Source: an uncultured Clostridia bacterium (lineage in GTDB: Bacteria > Bacillota > Clostridia > Christensenellales > Borkfalkiaceae). From it: a stretch of DNA of 34,104 nucleotides. A program made the translations under genes and the position numbers. The notes beneath the pieces were generated by a model. The model did no database searches and was not told where the DNA came from. It worked only from the letters and a program-made list of their open reading frames with translations. The stretch covers positions 1 through 34,104 of the forward strand of contig CANRCY010000003.1 in NCBI GenBank assembly GCA_947629225.1. Direction: 5' to 3'. Below, piece after piece: positions 1-6,900 of this stretch (position 1 is the stretch's first letter; each line of letters begins with the position of its first letter).

Positions 1-218
1 GAACCTTCCAGAAGACCGGAGTCCATCTTGTTTCTTCCCTCAATCTGGCGTCTTCCGGTGCGCCGGACTGTCAAAAGCAGTATGTATTCGGATATCCCGG
101 CCCGGTTGATCCGCCTCATCTCCAGGCGGTAGATCTGCCGGAATATCTGATAATCACAGAAAAAGGCTCCTCTCGGCTCTTCTTTTTCGCTTGCCTCCCA
201 TATGATGTCCGCAATTCC
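1..218 (-). other. Foreign-looking segment fused in frame to cdaA
   Basis: On the minus strand this stretch encodes a peptide containing RGAFFCDYQIFRQIYRLE and then ISEYILLLTV. From memory this resembles the segment that follows the bacterial transcriptional activator domain in clostridial response-regulator-like proteins, not a DAC domain. Codon choice also differs: ATA, AGA, AGG and CGG are frequent here, while the cdaA part prefers ATC and CGC. The break falls near 213-231. It could be an assembly chimera at a contig end or a real rearrangement; the sequence alone cannot decide. Confidence 0.55.
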
Positions 219-803
219 TGCCGCCTGTATCTTGTCGCCGTAAATGATCATCGCGCCGTCGTGCAAGGGGGCTTTGTCGATGAAAATCCCCTCGATGAGC
301 TGGTTGGAGATACTCGCCCCGAGCTTGACGCCGCTATCCACGATGTCCTTGGGCAAGTTCCCGTTGGAGAGCACGATGAGCGCGCCCGTGTTCTTTTTGG
401 AAAGATTTTGCACCGCGCGCACGATCGAGGAGATGTACTCCTCCGCACGGGCGGCGACGGCGCTCTTGGAAGTCGACTCCCCTCTCGTCTCGCCCGAGCG
501 CTTCCCCGTCCAGACGGAGCGCTTGATCTCCTGGCTGAACAGGAACAGGAAGAAGAGAGACAGAATTGCAAAGAGAATGAGGAACGCCGTGCTGTCGAAC
601 CTTTCGGCGACGAGACAGACCCCGCCGACGAAGAGCGTCACGAGGACATACACGGCGATGAGCACTTTGGCATTGTTTTGCTTTAACGTGCGGAAGACAT
701 AGTAGATGAGAAGAAAGAAGAGAATCCCCTCCGCAAAATAAGCGACCCAATTTGCGCCGAATTGCAAAAATACGTTTTTGATGTTTTCCCAGACGTGCGC
801 CAT
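1..803 (-). CDS. cdaA: Diadenylate cyclase CdaA, 3' end cut by window and atypical
   Basis: Makes cyclic di-AMP from two ATP at the membrane, a messenger for turgor, potassium and cell-wall control. From ATG at 803 there are three membrane segments within about the first 95 residues, then a SQEIKR linker and the DAC domain with NTGALIV and the catalytic LHDGAM motif (around residues 182-187). These are classic CdaA features. After GDKIQAAG (about position 216) the reading frame stays open to the window edge, but the sequence no longer resembles CdaA. The expected RHRAA motif and the rest of the DAC domain are missing. The gene lies 87 bp after holA, and the usual downstream partners (cdaR, glmM) would lie outside the window. 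A TATAAT at 843-848 could drive it. The N-terminal 195 residues are a confident call; the tail is treated separately. Confidence 0.85.
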   Translation of the reverse strand, partial: MAHVWENIKNVFLQFGANWVAYFAEGILFFLLIYYVFRTLKQNNAKVLIAVYVLVTLFVGGVCLVAERFDSTAFLILFAILSLFFLFLFSQEIKRSVWTGKRSGETRGESTSKSAVAARAEEYISSIVRAVQNLSKKNTGALIVLSNGNLPKDIVDSGVKLGASISNQLIEGIFIDKAPLHDGAMIIYGDKIQAAGIADIIWEASEKEEPRGAFFCDYQIFRQIYRLEMRRINRAGISEYILLLTVRRTGRRQIEGRNKMDSGLLEG

Positions 804-842
804 AAATCCCCCCGCCTGTAATTTTTACGTTCTCTGTTCTTT

Positions 843-848
843 ATTATA
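843..848 (-). promoter_or_regulatory. Possible -10 box upstream of cdaA
   Basis: A perfect TATAAT on the minus strand lies 39 bp before the cdaA start codon, in the short gap after holA. No good -35 hexamer is found at 16-18 bp (the best is TTTTCT), so it may be an internal promoter or chance. Confidence 0.35.
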
Positions 849-890
849 ACGCCGAAGACAAAAAAAGAAAAGTGTTTTTCTCCCCTTTTT

Positions 891-1874
891 TTAATTTGCC
901 TGCGGGAAGAAGATCTGTGCGATCGCGGCGGCAAGCGCGCCCGTCTTGTAATATTGCCCGCTCCGCAATCCCGAAAGAAGTCGGTGGCAGGAGAGATAGA
1001 TCTCCTCCGTTCTCCTCTGCCCGAGGCGGCGGGCGATCTCCCTGTCCGACCGCACCGCGTAGGGGTGCAAGCCGAGCGCCTTGCCCGTCTCCTCGTCCGA
1101 ACCGCGCACGCGGACCGTTTCGAGAAGAGTCTTGAAATGGGAAGTCAGCGAAGAGAGCACGGCGTTTTCGTCGTACCCCTTTTCCAAGAGGTCGAAAAGA
1201 ATTTCCGAAAAACGGGTGAAGTTTCCCTTCGAAGCCGCCTGCGTGAGCTCGTATATCTTATATTCCGCGTCCTGCGCGATATACTCCTCCACTTCCGCGC
1301 GGGAAACAACTCCCCCGTCGCCGAGGAGCAGACGGAGTTTTTCCGTCTCCCTCCGCATGCGCGCCGCGTCCTGCGCGCAGTAGGTCACCATGAGTTCCAC
1401 CGCGTCGCCTTCGGGGCGCAGACCCTGTTTGCGCATGAGCCCGAACAGCCAGCGGGAGAGGGTATCTTTGTCCGCACGGGAGCAGTCGACATAGACGAGC
1501 CCCTTCTTCTTTTTGAGCTCGCTCCCCTTTTTGCCGCCGTTGACGATGACGAGCACGGTCGTGGGCGACGGGGCTTCCGCATACCGCGCCAAAACTTCCC
1601 AATCCCGCTCCGAGGGGTAAAATTCATACACGCGCACGAGCCGCCGTTCGTCCAAAAAGGGCAATTCGTACAAACCGTCTTTGAATGCGGAGAGCTTATC
1701 CCCTTTGAGGTCTTCCCCCTCGAAGCGCATATCGTTGAGAAGGGGCTGGGAAAGGGCGCACGCCTCGCGGATGCTCTTGACGGCGTGCTCGCGGAAGTAG
1801 ATCTCTTCCCCTTCGATGAGATAGACGGGCTGCAACCCTTCCTGTAAACTCTTTGCAAGTTGGACGAATTTCAT
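891..1874 (-). CDS. holA: DNA polymerase III subunit delta
   Basis: The clamp-loader delta subunit opens the beta sliding clamp and loads it on primed DNA. The 327-aa length is normal for the family. The N-terminus (MKFVQLAKSLQEG, then PVYLIEGEEIYFREHA) matches the degenerate RecA-like domain that starts HolA proteins. The region around residues 185-225 with EEYIAQDAEYKIYELTQA is the typical end of the lid domain, followed by the helical collar domain with YYKTGALAAAI. It lies 34 bp after comEC, the common order in Bacillota, and is followed by cdaA rather than the usual rpsT. A good promoter overlaps the end of comEC, and a small GC hairpin (1893-1910) sits in the leader. The start codon has only a weak AGGA site. 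Confidence 0.93.
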   Translation of the reverse strand: MKFVQLAKSLQEGLQPVYLIEGEEIYFREHAVKSIREACALSQPLLNDMRFEGEDLKGDKLSAFKDGLYELPFLDERRLVRVYEFYPSERDWEVLARYAEAPSPTTVLVIVNGGKKGSELKKKKGLVYVDCSRADKDTLSRWLFGLMRKQGLRPEGDAVELMVTYCAQDAARMRRETEKLRLLLGDGGVVSRAEVEEYIAQDAEYKIYELTQAASKGNFTRFSEILFDLLEKGYDENAVLSSLTSHFKTLLETVRVRGSDEETGKALGLHPYAVRSDREIARRLGQRRTEEIYLSCHRLLSGLRSGQYYKTGALAAAIAQIFFPQAN

Positions 1875-1908
1875 ATCCTGCGGACCTTTTCAAGCCCCTG
1901 CGGCGGGG

Positions 1909-3891
1909 CTACGTTGCGATTATACCATTTCCGAGATAAAATTTCAAGTATTCGGCATAGGGAGGTTCCTCTCCGAGGAACAAATCCGCGCCCGTGGCGG
2001 GGATTCCGCCGAAGTCGAACTCCACCGTGCGCCCTTCCGCGAGAAGAACGAGCTTTTGGCGGGTCTCGAAGCGGAACGAGAGCCCGCCCACGGCAAACTC
2101 CCTGCCGAAAATCAGTTTCTTGTTTCTGAGACCCGTTTCGCATTCGTCGCATAAATAGATCGCATCGGCGGGCAGAAACGCCGCCGTGTTCGCGCCCCTC
2201 TGCTCGTCTTCCGAGAGCACGATGACGGCGGAGAGCTCTCCCCCATAGCGGCGGGAGAGAAGGTCCTCGCACGCGGAGACGCCGATCTCCCCGTCGATCA
2301 CGAGCACGCACTCGTTGCGGGTGCGGAGCAATGCGGCGCTCTCCCCCTCCCGCGTGAAGAGCTCGATCCTGCAGCCCGAGAACACGACGTTCTCGCAGAC
2401 TGCCGCCAAAACGATCAGAACGGAGAGCGCGGCGGCGCCGATTCCCTTCCATAGCGGCTTGATCCGCACCCTTCCGCAGAAGGCGACGCAACCCGTGAGA
2501 AAGAGGACGCTCCCCGCGCCGAGCGAAAATCCCGCGATGACGAAGGAAAAGTCGGCGACAGAGAGCAGATAGAGAAATGCCGAGAACATGCCGTCGGGAA
2601 AGACGAGGAAGAAGGAAGCGGCGGGCGGAATGACGAGGGCAAGCGCCGCGCAGGAGAGGCTCCCGAGAAAGAGGACGGGCAGGAGCGGGAGCAGAAAGAA
2701 GTTCAGAAGGAGCGCGAGCGCAGAGGCATAGCCGAACGATTCGAGCAAGATCGGAAAGGTGAAAATCTGCACCGAAAGCGCCGCGGAGAGATAATCGGCG
2801 AGGAAACGGGGAAATCTGATGCGCAGAAGCCCCTTTTTGAGGGGAGCCGAGAAGAGCGCAAGCCCGATACATGCGCCGTAGGAGAGGCGCATTCCCGCCG
2901 CGTACCACTGGCAGGGAAAGACGACGAGGGTGATGAGGGCGGCGACGGAGAGCGATTCGAGCAGGTCGTACTTCCTCCCCGAGGCACGCATGACGCCGAG
3001 AACGCCGCACATGATGACGGCGCGCACCGAGGAGACGGTAAACCCGCACACGCCGCAATAGAGAAGGGAAACGGCGAGAGCGGGCAGAAAGCGGTACTTC
3101 CCGAGAAAGCGGAAACAGAAATACGCCGCGGCATACAGAATGCCGATGTGCAGACCCGAGACGGCGAAGATATGCGCGATCCCGCCCTGACGGACCGCCT
3201 CGGAAATGCCCTCGTCCATTCCGCCCGAATTCCCCGTGAGAAGAGCGTAACAGAGGTCGGCTTCGTCCCGCCCCATATGGCTATGTAACGTTTCGTACAG
3301 CGCCGCGTTCACCCTGAGAAAGGGGTCTTTCGACCGACCCACGACTTCATACGACTCCGCGGACGCGCTGTAACGGATATTTTTCGAAAATAAGTTCCTC
3401 TTAAAAGAGTCGTTGCGGAAGCCCTCGACGCCGATCGCCGAGACGTTCGCGTCCATCGAGAGGATTTGCGCGGGACGGACGGCGGTATCGAGCACGATGC
3501 GGCATTTGCCGCCCGTCTTCTCGCCGTCGAGGAAGAGATCGTCGAGCACGGCGACCGAACGATCGCGATGGACGGAGACGGAGACGACCCTGCCCGTGAG
3601 GCGGTATTCTCCCGCTTCCGCCGTGGAGAGAAAGCGTTGCGTGTACCCGTGCAGGGCGAGCGCGCCGAGCCCGCCGAAGATCAGCAGGGAGAGCAGAACG
3701 GCAAGGATACGCGTCTTTCGGAACGGAACGAGCGCAAAGCCCGCAAAAAAGAGCAAAAAGATAAGATCGGACGGAGCAAAGCCGCCGAACCTGATCTTTC
3801 CGTAAAGGAAAATGCCCGCGGCAAAGCCGAGCGCGCAAAAAAGGAAGGGGCGGAAATTGATGCGTACCCGTCTTTTTTCCTTTTCCTCCAT
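1909..3891 (-). CDS. comEC: ComEC/Rec2-type DNA uptake channel, C-terminal domain degenerate
   Basis: ComEC forms the membrane channel that carries single-stranded DNA into the cell during transformation. The start is ATG 3891, preceded by GGGGAGAAGG; upstream in-frame starts overlap the previous gene. It has two N-terminal membrane segments, an OB-like domain (TGRVVSVSVHRDRSVAVLDD), then the competence domain with the family hallmark AHIFAVSGLHIG (about residue 242) and about eight to ten membrane segments. About 660 aa is short for the family. The C-terminal soluble part keeps the strand pattern of the metallo-beta-lactamase domain (RIELFTREG, ECVLVIDGE). Where HxHxDH should follow, it reads VLSEDEQRGAN, so the metal site is absent. 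It lies 16 bp after the helicase-like gene, probably the same transcript. Confidence 0.9.
   Translation of the reverse strand: MEEKEKRRVRINFRPFLFCALGFAAGIFLYGKIRFGGFAPSDLIFLLFFAGFALVPFRKTRILAVLLSLLIFGGLGALALHGYTQRFLSTAEAGEYRLTGRVVSVSVHRDRSVAVLDDLFLDGEKTGGKCRIVLDTAVRPAQILSMDANVSAIGVEGFRNDSFKRNLFSKNIRYSASAESYEVVGRSKDPFLRVNAALYETLHSHMGRDEADLCYALLTGNSGGMDEGISEAVRQGGIAHIFAVSGLHIGILYAAAYFCFRFLGKYRFLPALAVSLLYCGVCGFTVSSVRAVIMCGVLGVMRASGRKYDLLESLSVAALITLVVFPCQWYAAGMRLSYGACIGLALFSAPLKKGLLRIRFPRFLADYLSAALSVQIFTFPILLESFGYASALALLLNFFLLPLLPVLFLGSLSCAALALVIPPAASFFLVFPDGMFSAFLYLLSVADFSFVIAGFSLGAGSVLFLTGCVAFCGRVRIKPLWKGIGAAALSVLIVLAAVCENVVFSGCRIELFTREGESAALLRTRNECVLVIDGEIGVSACEDLLSRRYGGELSAVIVLSEDEQRGANTAAFLPADAIYLCDECETGLRNKKLIFGREFAVGGLSFRFETRQKLVLLAEGRTVEFDFGGIPATGADLFLGEEPPYAEYLKFYLGNGIIAT
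1919..1947 (-). promoter_or_regulatory. Promoter for holA (and cdaA) inside comEC 3' end
   Basis: Minus strand: TTGAAA (1942-1947), 17 bp spacer, TATAAT (1919-1924). The -10 box overlaps the last codons of comEC, 45 bp before the holA start. Near-consensus hexamers with optimal spacing suggest holA can be transcribed independently of the competence gene. Confidence 0.65.
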
Positions 3892-3907
3892 GGTCCTTCT
3901 CCCCGCG

Positions 3908-6900
3908 TCAAGCCAATGTGATCCTGTCCGAAACGGAGCGGACGAGCATTCCCTTCCCCTCTCCGTAGGCGACGCAGTCGGCGACGAACGCCGCAAACCG
4001 CTCGGTCGCGCGGACGCGGCAATACGCGGCGGTCACGGAGACGAGCTCGTCGAGATACAAACTCACCCGCTCCCCGAGCAGCGCCACGGTGAGGGAGACG
4101 ATCTCGAAGGGGGTAAAGTCCTCTTCCGACTTTCTCAGCCCGCTCTCTTCCGTGCGGAAGCGACCCAATCCGAGCGCGCGGTCGTTTTTGTAGAAATAAT
4201 CGACCCCGTTCACCCGTTCTCTGCGGAAGGCGCATGCGTCGATCAGCCCGTCGAGCCGCGCGGAGAGGCGCACGCCCGATTTTGCGATGCCGAACGTGGA
4301 AAGGCACCTCGTTTTGAGGAATGCCCGCGAAATGGGCTCTTCCGCCGCGACGATCTCTTTCAGCCGCGCAAGGACCGCGCCGTCGTTTTCGCCGCTCGTG
4401 ATGAAGGCGGGCGGCTCCGCCGAGCCCATGCCGACCGCGCGGTAAGGGCGCAAATATTTGGAGAGCGAAGAGCCGCTCTTTTTGTCCGAACCCGTAATAC
4501 GGTCGAGAAATTCTTTGATACGCTTGACTTCCCGCTTGGGGTTGTTGTAGAAATTGACGCAGTTTACGCGGATCACGCTCCAATTCATGCGTTTGAGCGT
4601 CTGCACTTGGAGAATGTTCCTGTCCTTGACCGAAAAACGCTCCGACCCGTCGAAGAGGACGGCGAGAATAAATTCGTGAGGGTTTTTCGGGTCGAGCACG
4701 GCGACGTCGATCTTGAAGTCGGAAGCGCCCACGTCTACGCGGCATTCGTACCCGTAGCCCGAGAGTTCCCGCGCAAGGTACTTGCCGACGCCCGCGCCCT
4801 CTTTGACCGCGCCCGATCTGACGGCGAGGGTCGTTCTGCCCTTTTCGGCGAATTGTAGGAACGCCTTTAAGCCCGCCACCCCTTTCGAGGACGTCTTGGA
4901 AAGGTCGATCATGCCCGCGGTGAGGGAGGAAAATACCTTCATCTCCTCGCGCGCACGGGACACGGCGACGTTGAGCCGCCGCCAGCCGCCCGCCTGGTTG
5001 AGCGGACCGAAATTGAGAGAGACCCGACCGTTGGAATCGGGACCGTAGCAGACGGAGAACAGGATTGCGTCCCGCTCGTCCCCCTGCACGTTTTCGAGAT
5101 TTTTCACGAAGAGAGGCTCCTCACCGTCAAAGGCGGCGCTCTCCAGCTTCTCCTTGCGCAACGCCTTGCCGAGCAGCCGCTCGATGAGGTTCTGCTGTGC
5201 GCCCGAGAAGGTGACGACGCCGATACTCGAACGGGAGAGAACGGGGTCTTTGAGGCGGCGCACGACCTCGGCGACGAGCGCCTCCGCCTCGACGCGGTTG
5301 CACTTGGTAAAGCCGCGGTCGTAGACCCCCTCCGTCAAGACGAGGCTGACTTTGCTGTCCGCATCGGGCGAAGGGAAGGTGCAGAGCTTATTGTCGTAAT
5401 ACATGCCGTTGGAGAAGGCGATGAGGCTCTCGTGCTTGCTCCGATAGTGCCAGATGAGATGGGTCTCGGGCATTCCGAGCGCAAGGCAGTCGTCGAGAAT
5501 GCTTTCGAGATCTTCGCTCCCGAGGTCGTCTTCGTCGAAATACCCCGTGCGGAAGAAGGAAGTGGGCGGGAGCTGGCGGGGGTCTCCGACGACGATCGCG
5601 GACTTCGCGCGGGCGATCGCGCCGATCGCCTCGGCGGTGGGCATTTGCGACGCTTCGTCGAAGATGACGAGATCGAACAAATCCGCCTGCGGTTGCAGAT
5701 ATTGCGCCACCGTTGTGGGGCTCATCAGCATACAGGGAGCGATCTTTGCGAGCAGTTCGGGGACCTCGGCAAAGAGCCCGCGGAGCCCCGTGCCGCGCAA
5801 ATTGCTCTTGACAAGGCGGCGGAACTGCGCAATCTGGACGCTGAGCCCCCCTTCGTCGCCCTCGGCGGGAAGCCGCGCGATGAGGTCGCGGCGGATCTTC
5901 GCACGGGTGAGCCCCGCAAACGCGTCCCATGCAAGGCGGAATTTTTCCGCCGAGTCTTCGAGCGAGCCGACCGTGATGCGGCTGAGCTCGGGGTCGGCGG
6001 GAATGTTGATCTCGAGGAAATTTTTGTAGACGTTCTTTTCGAACCCCGCGAGAATGTTCTCCCCCGTAAGTTTTCCGCTTTCGAGGGCTTCGGGGATAAA
6101 GTTGCAGCCGAGGGCGCGGAGCTCCTGCACCGTCTGTTTGTACATGCACCAATTCGGGAGCATATCCACATTGTCGATGAGGGCGCTCGCCTTCGCCGAG
6201 AGCTCGTCGAGCAAATCGTCCTGCGGCATTTTGGCGCGGTTCGCGTTCGTGACGGTCAAGAAGGCTTCGAGCGCGCCGAAAAAGCTCTCCGCCGCTTTCA
6301 GATAGCCGTCTAAAACGGGTTGCGTATAGCCGTTCTGCGCGCGCAGACACATTCCGTTGAACGCGTCGGGATTATAGTCGATGAAAGTCGCCGCGCAGAG
6401 GTCGTGCAGGGCATACAGCGCGCCGAGATATTCCCCCCTCTTGCGGAAGGAGATCTCCCCGCCGCGGTCGACGAAGGAGGCGGAGAGCGGAACGCTGCGG
6501 ATACGGTCGGCGCAGTCGCGGATTTCCACGAGCGTCTGCAAGAATTTGGCGACGTCCTCCTCCGTGAGCGGGTGCAACGCGACGCGGCGGAGACGCTTTG
6601 CGGCAGAGACCGCCGCCTTGCTCGAACGGTAGCCCTGTTCGCTTTCGAGCGCGCGCTTGATCGCGGCGCAGTCCTTGGACAGATCGACGTACGCCTTGAA
6701 ATGGGCGTTGTAGAAGGAGAAGAGTTCGTCCATCCTCCTGTTGGCGTGATAGAAGACGTAGAACTGCTCCTCGGTGACGGAGGAAAAATACTTGGCATAG
6801 CGGCCCGAAGAGAGGTTTCGGGCGAGCTCGCAGAGATTGTCGAGCTTCCGCCGCGTGACGGTGGAGATCCTCTGGCGGTAAAATTCGAGGAAGAGCCCCA

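Noticed and set aside
1871..3058. A 395-codon minus-strand frame within comEC
   Set aside because: Arg-rich out-of-frame translation of comEC; the comEC frame has clear domain motifs.
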